From a bacterium HR33 (GTDB lineage Bacteria; Gemmatimonadota; Gemmatimonadetes; Gemmatimonadales; GWC2-71-9), in contig BEIJ01000001.1 of the NCBI GenBank assembly GCA_002923375.1, positions 1,426,001 through 1,490,000 on the forward strand: a stretch of DNA of 64,000 nucleotides, read 5' to 3'. The notes beneath the pieces are model-generated. The model worked only from the letters and a program-made list of their open reading frames with translations. It did not search any database and was not told where the DNA came from. Positions within the stretch are counted from its first letter, which is position 1, and each line of letters opens with the position of its first letter. Made by a program: the position numbers and the translations under genes. Shown here one piece after another: positions 23,719 through 33,006 of this stretch.

Positions 23719-24897
23719 TCATATCTTGGCGGCTTGGCTTAAAGCCTGGTCCAGGTCTTCCCTGAGATCGTCCACGTCTTCGATACCCACCGAAAGGCGA
23801 ACCAGACCGTCGGTAAGTCCCATCGCTTCCCGCAGCTCCTTGGGTACGCTGGCGTGGGTCATGCTCGCCGGGTGTCCGATCAGGCTCTCCACCCCTCCCA
23901 GAGACTCGGCAAGGGCGAAGATTCGGGTGCTCTCCACCACCCTGCGGGCCCGCTCGGCGCTGCCCACATCGAAGGAGATCATCCCGCCAAAACCGGTCAT
24001 CTGGCGGCAGGCCAGCTCGTACTGTTCGTGCTCTGGAAGTCCGGGATAGTACACCTTTTTCACTACGGGATGGTTCTTGAGCCACTCGGCCAGACAACGT
24101 CCCGACGCATCGTGCTGTTGCATCCTCAGCGCCAAGGTCTTGGTTCCCCGAAGGGCGAGCCAGCAATCGAAAGGACCCGGAACCGCTCCCGCTGCGTTCT
24201 GCAAGAACGCGAACCGCTCGGCCAGATCGTCCCGGTTGGTGATCACCGCCCCGCCCACCATGTCGCTGTGTCCGTTCAGGTACTTGGTAGTGGAATGCAA
24301 CACCACATCGGCGCCCAGCTCCAGAGGCCTTTGGAAAACCGGGGTGGCGAAGGTGTTGTCCACCACCAGCAGAACGTTGCGGTCTCGGGCGATCTCGGCC
24401 ACGGCGGCTAGGTCGGTGAGCCGCATCATGGGATTGGACGGGGTTTCCACAAAAATCATCTTGGTGGCGGGAGTAATCGCCTCGGCCACCTTCTCCGGAT
24501 AGCGGGTGTCTACGAAGCTGAAGGTCAGCCCCAGTTGCTGGAACACCTGGGTCATTATCCGGTGGGTGCCGCCGTAGAGGTTTTCTCCGGCCAGCACATG
24601 GTCCCCCGCCGAGAGCAGGTGGAGCACTGCGTCGGTGGCGGCGAGCCCGGAGGCGAAGGCGAAACCGTGAAGGCCTCCCTCCAGTGCGGCCAGGTTGCGC
24701 TCTAGGGCGTCGCGCGTGGGGTTGCGGGTACGTGCGTACTCGAACCCCTTGTGCCGCCCCAGGCCTTCCTGGACATAGGTCGAAGTCTGGTAGATGGGCG
24801 TCATGATGGCGCCGCTGGTCTCGTCCGGGAGCTGTCCGGCGTGGACCGCCCGGGTGGCAAACCTCAAGGCGAGGTCGGTATCGAAAACACGCGTCAT
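23719..24897 (-). CDS. Cystathionine gamma-synthase/lyase family PLP enzyme
   Basis: A 392-residue Cys/Met-metabolism PLP enzyme. Key segments: THRIM and YGGTH around the PLP phosphate site, FVETPSNPMMRLTDL, VVDNTFATPVFQRPLELG, and the PLP lysine in HSTTKYLNGHSD. The C-terminus SLGGVESLIGHPASMTH is typical. It could be cystathionine gamma-synthase, gamma-lyase, or an O-acetylhomoserine-type enzyme; sequence alone does not settle it. ATG 24897 gives the family N-terminus; a start at 24948 would add 17 atypical residues. First gene of the six-gene minus-strand run, divergent from glmM. Confidence 0.9.
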   Translation of the reverse strand: MTRVFDTDLALRFATRAVHAGQLPDETSGAIMTPIYQTSTYVQEGLGRHKGFEYARTRNPTRDALERNLAALEGGLHGFAFASGLAATDAVLHLLSAGDHVLAGENLYGGTHRIMTQVFQQLGLTFSFVDTRYPEKVAEAITPATKMIFVETPSNPMMRLTDLAAVAEIARDRNVLLVVDNTFATPVFQRPLELGADVVLHSTTKYLNGHSDMVGGAVITNRDDLAERFAFLQNAAGAVPGPFDCWLALRGTKTLALRMQQHDASGRCLAEWLKNHPVVKKVYYPGLPEHEQYELACRQMTGFGGMISFDVGSAERARRVVESTRIFALAESLGGVESLIGHPASMTHASVPKELREAMGLTDGLVRLSVGIEDVDDLREDLDQALSQAAKI

Positions 24898-24998
24898 CGA
24901 AGGTCCCAAGTACAAGGGCCACCGGAACCTACACTTAAGGGCCGGCACTCAGCAAGCGACTGGCCGCAAGGCCCTTTCATAGGTACGTTTGGTAGCTT

Positions 24999-26405
24999 GT
25001 GAGCGATAGTCTCATATTCAGCATCTCCGGCGTTCGGGGGGTCGTAGGGAAAGCCCTTACTCCAGAGCTGGCGGCCCGGTACGCGGCTGCCTTCGGCTGG
25101 CTGGTCTCGGGCGGAAAGCCCGGCGCTGTGGTAGTGCTGGGACGCGATTCGAGACCCTCGGGGGATATGTTCTCGGCTGCGGCTGCCTCCGGGTTGCAGT
25201 CCGTGGGATGCGAGGTGATCGACTGCGGGCTGGTGCCTACTCCTACTGTTCAATTGGCGGTAGAACACCATGGAGCGGCGGGCGGGATTGTGGTGACTGC
25301 GAGCCACAACCCGCCGGAGTGGAACGCCCTCAAGCTGGTCGGTTCCGACGGAGTTTTCCTGGATGCCGATCAGGGTGACAAGATCAAAGAGCTGGTGCGC
25401 GACGGGGAGGGCCAGGGTGTTCCGCGGGTCGCTTGGGACCGGGTGGGGGCCCGCAGGTTCGACGGGGAGGCGTCGAAGCGCCACATCGAGGCGGTAGCCG
25501 GTCTCGGTTTGCTGGACGTGGAGCGGATTCGCAGCCGCAGGTTCAAGGTGGCGCTGGATGGTGTCAGGGGGGCCGCCGGGCAGGTCGTAAAGGAGTTGCT
25601 GGAGGTTTTGGGGTGCGAAGTGCGCGGGCTGGATCTGGAGCCTGACGGCAGGTTCCCGAGACCTCCTGAGCCGCTTCCGGAAAATTTGGGTGCTTTGGGC
25701 CAGTTGGTGCGCGATAGCGGAGCGGACCTGGGGATGGCTCTGGACCCTGACGGCGACCGGCTGGCTCTGGTGGACGAGGGCGGCAGACCGATCGGAGAGG
25801 ACTACACCTTGGCTTTTGCGGTTCGTGCGGTTCTGGGTAAGGCTCAAGGGCGATTGGCGCCGGTGGTCTGCAACCTTTCCACGAGTCTGGTAGTGGAGGA
25901 TGCCGCTCGCCAGTTCGGTGCTGCGGTTGAACGGGTCCCGGTGGGGGAGGCGCACGTGGCTCGGGGCATGAGGCGAGCCGGGTCCATCGTAGGAGGGGAG
26001 GGCAACGGAGGGGTGATTTTGTCGTCGCTTCATCTGGGTAGGGATGCTTTGGTGGCGGCGGCGCTAGTGTTGGATCTCCTAGCGGCCACGGGAAAAACCG
26101 TGGGAGCGCTGGTGGAGATTGCTCCCCGGTATGTCATTGTCAAGCGGAAGGTGTCGCGGGAGGGATCTCTGGAGCAGGTGTACCGGGTGTTGGAAGAGCG
26201 GTTTTCCGGGGCGGTGTTGGATCGACGCGATGGATTGCGAGTTGCCTGGCGCGACCGGTGGCTTCACGTGCGGCCGTCAGGCACCGAGCCGGTGGTGAGG
26301 CTGATTGCGGAGGCGCCGTCTGAGCGCGAGGCGCTGGATTTGTTGGAGGCGGCTTACAGCGCGCTCGGTAAGCAAAAGGGGGCAGTGAGCACATGTGCGG
26401 GATAG
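24999..26405 (+). CDS. glmM: Phosphoglucosamine mutase-type alpha-D-phosphohexomutase
   Basis: A 468-residue phosphohexomutase. ISGVRGVVGKALTPELA opens the protein, the phospho-serine loop is VVTASHNPPEWNALK (Ser 102), the Mg2+ loop is LDPDGDRLALVDEGG, and the phosphate-binding loop is HVRPSGTEPVVRL. The direct overlap with glmS (13 bases) favours GlmM, which converts glucosamine-6-P to glucosamine-1-P for cell-wall synthesis, over phosphomannomutase. GTG 24999; 101 bases from the divergent PLP gene. Confidence 0.88.
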   Translation: MSDSLIFSISGVRGVVGKALTPELAARYAAAFGWLVSGGKPGAVVVLGRDSRPSGDMFSAAAASGLQSVGCEVIDCGLVPTPTVQLAVEHHGAAGGIVVTASHNPPEWNALKLVGSDGVFLDADQGDKIKELVRDGEGQGVPRVAWDRVGARRFDGEASKRHIEAVAGLGLLDVERIRSRRFKVALDGVRGAAGQVVKELLEVLGCEVRGLDLEPDGRFPRPPEPLPENLGALGQLVRDSGADLGMALDPDGDRLALVDEGGRPIGEDYTLAFAVRAVLGKAQGRLAPVVCNLSTSLVVEDAARQFGAAVERVPVGEAHVARGMRRAGSIVGGEGNGGVILSSLHLGRDALVAAALVLDLLAATGKTVGALVEIAPRYVIVKRKVSREGSLEQVYRVLEERFSGAVLDRRDGLRVAWRDRWLHVRPSGTEPVVRLIAEAPSEREALDLLEAAYSALGKQKGAVSTCAG

Positions 26406-28219
26406 TCGGATACGTTGGTCGCCGGGAGGCGTCGGCGCTGGTTCTGGAAGCACTGAAGCGGCTGGAGTACCGGGGGTATGATTCCGCCGGTCTGGCGGTG
26501 GTGGGAGGTGGTGGGATGGCGGTGGAGAAAGCTGCGGGAAGGATCTCGGTATTGGAACAGAGGCTCGATGGGAGAGCGCTCCAGGGTAGGTTGGCGATTG
26601 GGCACACCCGGTGGGCCACCCACGGCATGCCGACCGATGCGAACGCGCATCCCCATGTCGATTGCTCCGGTGCGATTGCTCTGGTGCACAACGGGATCAT
26701 CGAGAATGCGGGGGTATTGCGGGATAGGCTGGCTGCCAGGGGGCACCGGTTCAAGTCGGAAACCGACACCGAGGTATTGGCTCATCTCATCGAGGAGCAC
26801 TATTCCGGTTCTCTGGAACTGGCGGTAGCCGCGGCGTTGAAGCAGGTGGAAGGGGCTTACGGCATAGCGGTGGTTTCGGCTCGGGAGCCCGAGCTCTTGG
26901 TTGCCGCGCGGCACGGATCGCCGCTCTTGGTGGGTATCGGCGAGGGTGAGCATTGGGTGGCGTCCGATGCGGCCGCCTTGCTTCGCCACACCCGGAACGT
27001 GGTCTATCTCGACGATGGCGAAATGGCGGTGGTGACTCCTTCCGGGCATCGGATCACCGATTTGGACACCGAGCCGGTGCAGAAGGCGATAAGTATCGTG
27101 GACTGGGACGACGAGGCGGCGGAGCGAGGTGGTTATCGCCATTTCATGCTCAAGGAGATCATGGAGCAGCCGGACAGCGTGCGGATGACGCTTCGGGGCC
27201 GGTTGTTGCAGGACGAAGGGAATGCCCGGTTGGGTGGCTTGCGCCTGAGCGACGAGGAGCTGCTGGAGATCGACCGGATCGTGCTTACGGCGTGCGGCAC
27301 TTCTTGGCACGCGGCTTTGATCGGGGAGTACATGCTCGAGGAGCTGGCCCGGATACCGGTGGAGGTGGAATACGCTTCCGAGTTCCGCTATCGCAATCCG
27401 CTGGTGGACGAGCGGACTTTGGTGATAGCGATTTCCCAGAGCGGCGAGACGGCGGATACTCTGGCTGCGGTGCGGGAGGCCAAGCGGCGGGGGGCGCGCA
27501 CTTTAGGGATCGTGAACGTGGTGGGGAGCAGCATCGCCCGGGAAGTGGACGGCGGGATTTACCTCCATGCCGGTCCTGAGATCGGAGTGGCCAGCACTAA
27601 AGCCTTTACCTCTCAGATCGTGGCTCTGGCGCTTCTGACGCTGCGATTCGGCCGGCTGCGGTCTCTCTCGGTGCTTCAGGGCAGGGAGATCGTGCGCGCC
27701 CTTATGAAGCTTCCGGAGCAGGTGGCGGAGGTGTTGAAGCGGGCTGCGGAGGTGGAACAGATAGCCGCGGCTTTCGCCCGGGCACCTAACGCCTTGTATC
27801 TGGGTCGGGGTTACAACTTTCCGGTGGCTTTGGAGGGCGCCCTCAAGCTCAAGGAGATCTCCTATGTCCACGCCGAGGGCTATCCGGCGGCGGAGATGAA
27901 GCACGGGCCGATCGCTTTGATCGACGAATTGATGCCGGTGGTTTTCGTGGCGCCTCAGGACGCGGTCTATCAGAAGATCGTGAGCAACGTGCACGAGGTT
28001 AAGGCGCGCAAGGGTCGGGTGATCGCGGTGGTGACCGAGGGCGACCGGGAGATAGCCGAGCTTGCGGATTACATCATCACGATTCCGCCGACCATCGATC
28101 CGTTGACACCGGTCTTGAGCGTGATCCCTCTTCAGCTATTCGCCTATTACATAGCGGTTCGCAGGGGCTGCGACGTGGACAAGCCCCGCAACTTGGCCAA
28201 GTCGGTCACTGTGGAGTGA
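26393..28219 (+). CDS. glmS: Glutamine-fructose-6-phosphate aminotransferase (isomerizing)
   Basis: A 608-residue enzyme making glucosamine-6-P from fructose-6-P and glutamine. [13 protein letters not shown] exposes the catalytic Cys at position 2; [14 protein letters not shown] and [19 protein letters not shown] belong to the glutaminase domain; two SIS domains follow with [32 protein letters not shown] and [12 protein letters not shown]; the C-terminus [16 protein letters not shown] is the family tail. Works with the GlmM-like enzyme encoded just upstream. No glmS ribozyme is visible because the gene starts inside glmM. Confidence 0.98.
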   Translation: MCGIVGYVGRREASALVLEALKRLEYRGYDSAGLAVVGGGGMAVEKAAGRISVLEQRLDGRALQGRLAIGHTRWATHGMPTDANAHPHVDCSGAIALVHNGIIENAGVLRDRLAARGHRFKSETDTEVLAHLIEEHYSGSLELAVAAALKQVEGAYGIAVVSAREPELLVAARHGSPLLVGIGEGEHWVASDAAALLRHTRNVVYLDDGEMAVVTPSGHRITDLDTEPVQKAISIVDWDDEAAERGGYRHFMLKEIMEQPDSVRMTLRGRLLQDEGNARLGGLRLSDEELLEIDRIVLTACGTSWHAALIGEYMLEELARIPVEVEYASEFRYRNPLVDERTLVIAISQSGETADTLAAVREAKRRGARTLGIVNVVGSSIAREVDGGIYLHAGPEIGVASTKAFTSQIVALALLTLRFGRLRSLSVLQGREIVRALMKLPEQVAEVLKRAAEVEQIAAAFARAPNALYLGRGYNFPVALEGALKLKEISYVHAEGYPAAEMKHGPIALIDELMPVVFVAPQDAVYQKIVSNVHEVKARKGRVIAVVTEGDREIAELADYIITIPPTIDPLTPVLSVIPLQLFAYYIAVRRGCDVDKPRNLAKSVTVE

Positions 28220-28230
28220 GTCGATCGCAG

Positions 28231-28668
28231 ATGAGGGCGGTAGTGCAGCGGGTGAGCCGGGCCTCCGTGAGCATAGACGGCAGGGAAGTGGGAGCGATCG
28301 GCAAGGGATTGTTGGTGCTGTTGGGCGTCGCCCGGGGCGACGACCGGAACAAGGTTGCCTGGATGGCCGACAAGATTGCCGGGCTCAGGATCTTCTCGGA
28401 CGAGGAGGGGAAGATGAACCGGGATCTGGCGTCGGTCGGCGGCGAGGTGCTGGTGGTGTCGCAATTCACCCTCTACGGTGACGTCAGCCGGGGGCGCAGG
28501 CCCTCGTTTGTAGAAGCGGCTCCCCCGGAGGAGGCGATTCCGCTGTACGAGGAGTTCATAGCGGCGCTTAGGCAGCGCGGGCTGCGGGTCGCCACGGGCG
28601 AGTTCGGAGCGATGATGCAGGTGGAGCTGGTCAACGACGGGCCGGTGACGCTGGTGATCGAGCGGTGA
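28231..28668 (+). CDS. dtd: D-aminoacyl-tRNA deacylase
   Basis: A 145-residue Dtd proofreading enzyme that removes D-amino acids (and glycine) from mischarged tRNAs. It begins [17 protein letters not shown], holds the conserved [19 protein letters not shown] (the S-Q-F-T-L-Y-G motif) and ends with [16 protein letters not shown] (the N-x-G-P-V-T cross-subunit motif). ATG 28231, 11 bases after glmS. Its TGA overlaps the GTG of the downstream maf. Confidence 0.97.
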   Translation: MRAVVQRVSRASVSIDGREVGAIGKGLLVLLGVARGDDRNKVAWMADKIAGLRIFSDEEGKMNRDLASVGGEVLVVSQFTLYGDVSRGRRPSFVEAAPPEEAIPLYEEFIAALRQRGLRVATGEFGAMMQVELVNDGPVTLVIER

Positions 28669-29237
28669 TCGTGCTGGCTTCCCGCTCTCCCAGGCGCCGG
28701 CAGCTGCTAGAGATGCTGGGGATCGAGCACATTGTGGACCCGCCCGATCTGCCGGAGATTCCCGAGCCCGGGGAGCTTCCCGAAAGTTTTGCGGTACGCT
28801 TGGCCCGGGAGAAGGCGCTGCAAGTTGCGGCGCGGCATCCCGGCGATTACGTGCTGGGGGCCGATACGGTGGTGGTTTTGGAGCAGCGAATGTTGGGCAA
28901 GCCGGCGACCCCGGCGGAGGCCGTCAAGATGCTCAGCGAGCTCTCGGGCAGGGAGCACCGAGTGATCTCCGCCGTAGCGTTGGCCCGCGACGGCGAGGTG
29001 AGCGAGCACTACGACGTCACTCGGGTGTGGTTTCGCCCCCTCTCTTTGGAGTTGATCGAGGCCTACGTGGCTACTGGCGAACCGATGGACAAGGCCGGCG
29101 CTTACGGCGTGCAGGGCTACGGCGCGGTGCTGGTTCAGAAGATAGAGGGCGATTTTTACAGCGTGATGGGTCTGCCGGTTCGCCTAGTGGTCGATCTCCT
29201 GGAGGGGGCCGGGATTCCTTATCGCTTCACCCGATAG
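28665..29237 (+). CDS. maf: Maf-type nucleotide pyrophosphatase
   Basis: A 190-residue Maf/Ham1-fold pyrophosphatase that hydrolyses dTTP/UTP or modified nucleotides. [45 protein letters not shown] and [21 protein letters not shown] are the family motifs. GTG 28665 overlaps dtd stop as GTGA. The last 19 bases overlap the end of the convergent cyclase gene. Confidence 0.95.
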   Translation: MIVLASRSPRRRQLLEMLGIEHIVDPPDLPEIPEPGELPESFAVRLAREKALQVAARHPGDYVLGADTVVVLEQRMLGKPATPAEAVKMLSELSGREHRVISAVALARDGEVSEHYDVTRVWFRPLSLELIEAYVATGEPMDKAGAYGVQGYGAVLVQKIEGDFYSVMGLPVRLVVDLLEGAGIPYRFTR

Positions 29238-30835
29238 ACCTGTACCGCCTGCTCCTTGCCTTTGAGCTGCAGCGGCTCCAGAGGTTCAACTGAAGGAGGG
29301 GAAGAAAGCGCCCGGTAGAACGGTTCCGATATCAGGATCTCATCCGGACCCGCTTTGGAGCAGAGGCGAGAGGCGGTGTTTACCGCGTCGCCGATAACGG
29401 TGTATTCTAGCCGCCGGTCGCTTCCGATGTTCCCCGCGAAGACTTCCCCGTAATTGATACCGATGCCGATTCTCACCGGCTCGCGGCCTTGGGCGGCCCA
29501 TTTCTTGTTGAGCTCCCCCAGTACCTCCTGCATTTGCAGCGCCGCCCGCATGGCGCGGTCGCAATCGTCGTCGTGGCGGATCGGCGCGCCCCAAATCGCG
29601 AGTATCGCATCGCCGATGAACTTGTCCAGCGTGCCGCCGTGCTCGAAAACGATCTCCACCATCTCGGTGAAATATTCGGTCAGCAGGCTGGCGATCTCGT
29701 CGGGTCCCATCTTCTCCGACATGCGGGTAAAGCCTCGAATATCGCTGAACAAGATCGCCACCGGCAGTTTGGTGCCTCCGAGCTGTACTGCACCTTCCTG
29801 CTTGGCAATCTGCTCCACCAGGCTGGGAGCGAAGTAGCGCTGGAAGTTGGAGAGCACCACCGCCTCCCGTCTGATCTGCTCGGTGAGTCTGCTGTTCTCG
29901 ATCGCCACCGCGGCGATTCCGGAGAAGGCGATCAAGAACTCCAGGTCCTCGTCCGTAAAAGAATGGGTGGCGGTGAGGTTGTCCACGTAGATGATCCCCA
30001 GGACCCGCCCTTCGCTCCCCATGAGCGGCGCGCACATGGCGCTCCGGACGCTCTGGAGGACGATGGACTTGCCCTTGAACCTCTCGTCGGCTGCCGCGTT
30101 GTCGGTGAGGATAGCCAGCCGCTCGCTCACCGCGCGCCGGGCGATGGACTGAGGTACGTGCCGGCTCCCGCCGGACTCGCCCAGCCGGTTGCGCGAAATT
30201 CGGGGGATGAGTTCGCCCGACTCGTCCTCCACCATCAGCACCGACACCCGATCCACATTCATTACCTGGAAAGTGATGTCCACCACCCGCTCGAGCAGCT
30301 TGTCCACGTCGGGCTGCTTGGAAAGCTCCTTGGAGATATCCAGCAGGAGGGAGAACTTCTTCGCCCTTCGCTCTTCCGCCGATTCCCCTGCAACCTTGAG
30401 CTGAGATTCTCCGCTGGGTCTCGGAGCGACCTTGGCGGCGATCTTTCCCGGTTCCTCCACCGGGAGCTGCCGCACGATGGTGGCCTCCGGAGGCCGCACC
30501 GCGAAACCTTCCGCTTCCGGCCCCTTGGCCGGCACGGCCTTGGGAGGTGTGACCTCCTTCACCCGAAACGCAACCTTGCCGAAGGTCACGATATCGCCGT
30601 CTTGGACCGCCGACTCGGTAATCTGGGTTCCGTTGACGAAGGTCCCGTTGCTGGATCCCAGATCCCGCACCGTAACGGTGCCGTTCTTCAGAGAAACCTG
30701 AGCGTGGCGGCGGGAAACCGTAGGATCGTAGATGGGCACATCGCTGGTAGCCGCGCGTCCTACTACCAGGGAGCGGCCTTCGGTCAGTTCGACCGTTTGA
30801 TCTCCTACGGTGCTGATCAGCTTGAAGGCGGCCAC
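29219..30835 (-). CDS. FHA-GAF class III adenylate cyclase
   Basis: A 538-residue cytoplasmic signalling enzyme. FHA domain at about 1-90 (VVGRAATSD, SRRHAQVS, LGSSNGTFVNG), a linker rich in Pro/Ala, a GAF domain at about 175-325, and a class III cyclase domain at about 360-515. Metal-binding Asp residues are in ILFSDIRGFTRMSEKMG and DKFIGDAILAIWGAP; GDAVNTASRLCSKAG carries the transition-state residues, and Lys in DKF with Asp in VIGD fit ATP rather than GTP. GTG 30835 has GGGAGG 7 bases upstream, so the longer frame to 30931 is rejected. The FHA domain suggests control by a Thr kinase. Confidence 0.92.
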   Translation of the reverse strand: MAAFKLISTVGDQTVELTEGRSLVVGRAATSDVPIYDPTVSRRHAQVSLKNGTVTVRDLGSSNGTFVNGTQITESAVQDGDIVTFGKVAFRVKEVTPPKAVPAKGPEAEGFAVRPPEATIVRQLPVEEPGKIAAKVAPRPSGESQLKVAGESAEERRAKKFSLLLDISKELSKQPDVDKLLERVVDITFQVMNVDRVSVLMVEDESGELIPRISRNRLGESGGSRHVPQSIARRAVSERLAILTDNAAADERFKGKSIVLQSVRSAMCAPLMGSEGRVLGIIYVDNLTATHSFTDEDLEFLIAFSGIAAVAIENSRLTEQIRREAVVLSNFQRYFAPSLVEQIAKQEGAVQLGGTKLPVAILFSDIRGFTRMSEKMGPDEIASLLTEYFTEMVEIVFEHGGTLDKFIGDAILAIWGAPIRHDDDCDRAMRAALQMQEVLGELNKKWAAQGREPVRIGIGINYGEVFAGNIGSDRRLEYTVIGDAVNTASRLCSKAGPDEILISEPFYRALSSPPSVEPLEPLQLKGKEQAVQVYRVKR

Positions 30836-30881
30836 GAATTCCCTCCCAACGGTCCAATATACTGGCTTCGCTTGGGGGTCG

Positions 30882-32393
30882 CTAACCGGCTCCAAGGTTC
30901 CCGGAAGATTCCGCCAGGGCCAGAGCCGCAAGCACCGCCTGAGCTTTGTTCTCGGTCTCCTGGTATTCTCGACCCGGATCGCTGTCCGCTACGATACCGG
31001 CGCCGGCCTGGACGTAGGCTTTCCCTGGGGTGAGTACCGCGGTTCGGATGGCGATGGCAGTGTCGAGAGCTGCCGCTCCCCAGCCCACGTACCCTACGGC
31101 GCCCGCGTAAGGACCGCGCCGGGTGGGCTCCATCTGGTCGATCAGTTCCATGGCCCGGATCTTGGGAGCGCCGGTCACGGTGCCTGCAGGGAAGCAGGCT
31201 TTGAGAACGTCCAAGGCGTCCAAACCCGCACGCAACCGGCCCCGCACCTCGCTAACGATATGCTGCACGTGCGAGTAGCGCTCGATCACCTTGTAGTCCG
31301 TCACCCGTACAGAACCGTATTCCGCCACGCGGCCGACATCGTTCCGGCCCAGATCCACCAGCATCAGGTGTTCGGCTTGTTCTTTCTCGTCCGCCAGCAA
31401 TTCGGCGGCGAGTTGCTCGTCCTCTTCGCGACTCGCCCCCCTCGGACGGGTACCGGCGATCGGTCTCACGGTTATCTCCCCGTCTTCCACTCGAACCAGC
31501 ACTTCCGGAGAGCTGCCTGCAATGGCCAGACCGTCCAGTTCGAGCAGGTAGAGGTAGGGAGCCGGGTTGAGCGCCCGAAGAGCCCGGTAAACTGCGAGCG
31601 GAGGAGCGGAGCAGGATACTTCCTGCCTTCGGGACAAGACCGCCTGAAAGATGTCTCCCGCTTTTATGTACTCTTTGAGGCGTTCGACGTCGCGCTCGAA
31701 GGCCGCGCGACGGTAGGGACTGCTGCGCTGCAGCTCCCCTTTGGGCCGCAGGTTCAAAGGATCGAGCCGAGGAGGGTTCCGAAGTCGGGCGAAAAGCTCG
31801 TCGATGCGGGTCTCGGCGGCGGCGTACAGGACGCGGAGCTGTTCTTCCTGCGCGTCGGGTGGTATCTCCACGTTCGCGATCACGATCGCTCGCCCGAAAG
31901 CATTGTCGATCACCACCAGGGAGTCCACCAGCATGAAGACCGCATCGGGTAGGCCTAGATCGTCCGCCGGTCCGGGCGGAAGGCGCTCCAAGGTTCTCAC
32001 CACGTCGTAGCCCACGTAACCCACCATCCCTCCGGTAAAGCGCGGCAAGCCGGCTAGCTCGGACGCCTTGAGGGGCCGGATACGATCGGCCACGAATCCC
32101 AGAACGTCGGCCGCGCTGCGGGGTTCGCTCCAGCCTCGTTCCGGAGTCCATCGCTCGGCCATACCTTTGGAGAACCGCCATGCTTCCAGCGGTTCGGTTC
32201 CCATGAAGGTGTAGCGGGCCCACCGTTCGCCCCCTACCAGCGACTCCAGCAGAAACGAAAAAGGCGGCCGCGCAATCGCGGCGTAAGCCGTGACCGGAGT
32301 GAGTGTGTCGGCGGAGAATTCTCTGGCCACCGGGACGATCCTTCCCTGGCGGGCAAGCCGGCAGAAGGTGGAGAAATCGGTTTCCGGGACCAT
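30882..32393 (-). CDS. trpE: Anthranilate synthase component I
   Basis: A 503-residue chorismate-using enzyme. The N-terminal LLES motif (FLLESLVGGERWARYTF) is the tryptophan-inhibition site; the catalytic domain has GDIFQAVLSRR, IAGTRPRGASREEDE, EHLMLVDLGRNDVGRVAEYG, FPAGTVTGAPKIRAMELID and GPYAGAVGYVGWG. That set and the length favour TrpE over PabB. The glutamine amidotransferase partner trpG is not adjacent here. It is 10 bases downstream of a lipoprotein-like ORF and 46 bases upstream of the cyclase on the same strand. Confidence 0.93.
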   Translation of the reverse strand: MVPETDFSTFCRLARQGRIVPVAREFSADTLTPVTAYAAIARPPFSFLLESLVGGERWARYTFMGTEPLEAWRFSKGMAERWTPERGWSEPRSAADVLGFVADRIRPLKASELAGLPRFTGGMVGYVGYDVVRTLERLPPGPADDLGLPDAVFMLVDSLVVIDNAFGRAIVIANVEIPPDAQEEQLRVLYAAAETRIDELFARLRNPPRLDPLNLRPKGELQRSSPYRRAAFERDVERLKEYIKAGDIFQAVLSRRQEVSCSAPPLAVYRALRALNPAPYLYLLELDGLAIAGSSPEVLVRVEDGEITVRPIAGTRPRGASREEDEQLAAELLADEKEQAEHLMLVDLGRNDVGRVAEYGSVRVTDYKVIERYSHVQHIVSEVRGRLRAGLDALDVLKACFPAGTVTGAPKIRAMELIDQMEPTRRGPYAGAVGYVGWGAAALDTAIAIRTAVLTPGKAYVQAGAGIVADSDPGREYQETENKAQAVLAALALAESSGNLGAG

Positions 32394-32403
32394 CCTCGGC
32401 GTG

Positions 32404-32997
32404 CTAGCGGGGTGCGGCCACGATGTAGCGGCCCGCTTCCGGAACGGAGGTCCGGATGTCGGTACCGGGGCTACCCGATCCGCCCGCCGAGGACCAACGT
32501 TCGATCCCGACCTCGCGCCAGATCTCCAGCGCCTCCGCGTAATCGTCCGGGCTTTGGTAGCGGGAGGAGCCGGAGGCTACGCTCAAATCGCCGTAGCGAG
32601 CGTATGAAAATCTTAGCGACGGAGGCGCCGTGGCGGAGAATTTGAGTCCCGAGGGAGTGATCCTAACTCCGTATATTCCCGATTCGGAGCTTAGGGTTAC
32701 CAGGACAGAATCGCTCGGACCCAGAGGCGAGCCCTCCAGGCTGACCAGGGATCCCGGGGGGAACTGGACTTCGGCGAACAGGGTAAGAGACCCGTCGCTA
32801 TGGCGAAGCGAACGAGCAACCTGCCGGGCGTTGGACACGTAGAAGGTCGCGCTACCCGGTGACGGTGCCCCGGCCTGCTGCCTCAGGATAACCAGATCCG
32901 CGGTGCTGAGCGTGGCAGCCGGTAGGGCGAGATCTTCGCAACCGGACACGATGGCGGACGCCGAAATGAGGGATATCGCGGCTATGATTCTCCCGAT
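32404..32997 (-). CDS. Putative lipoprotein with no standard start codon
   Basis: About 195 residues. The frame opens with a signal-like stretch IIAAISLISASAIVSGC ending in a lipobox (V-S-G-C), and a mature part with beta-rich segments such as SATFYVSNARQVARSL, VQFPPGSLVSLEG and YGVRITPSGLKF. No ATG, GTG or TTG occurs in frame between the lipobox region and the divergent gene at 33007. Candidates are ATC 32997, ATC 32988 or ATA 32985, the last two next to a GGGAGA, so the 5' end is uncertain. Function unknown. It lies directly upstream of trpE on the same strand and faces away from an outer-membrane protein gene. Confidence 0.55.
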   Translation of the reverse strand: MGRIIAAISLISASAIVSGCEDLALPAATLSTADLVILRQQAGAPSPGSATFYVSNARQVARSLRHSDGSLTLFAEVQFPPGSLVSLEGSPLGPSDSVLVTLSSESGIYGVRITPSGLKFSATAPPSLRFSYARYGDLSVASGSSRYQSPDDYAEALEIWREVGIERWSSAGGSGSPGTDIRTSVPEAGRYIVAAPR

Positions 32998-33006
32998 GCG
33001 GCGGCG

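Noticed and set aside
24898-24998. Possible SAM riboswitch ahead of the cystathionine enzyme
   Set aside because: Only 101 bases of divergent spacer and no recognisable riboswitch core or terminator.
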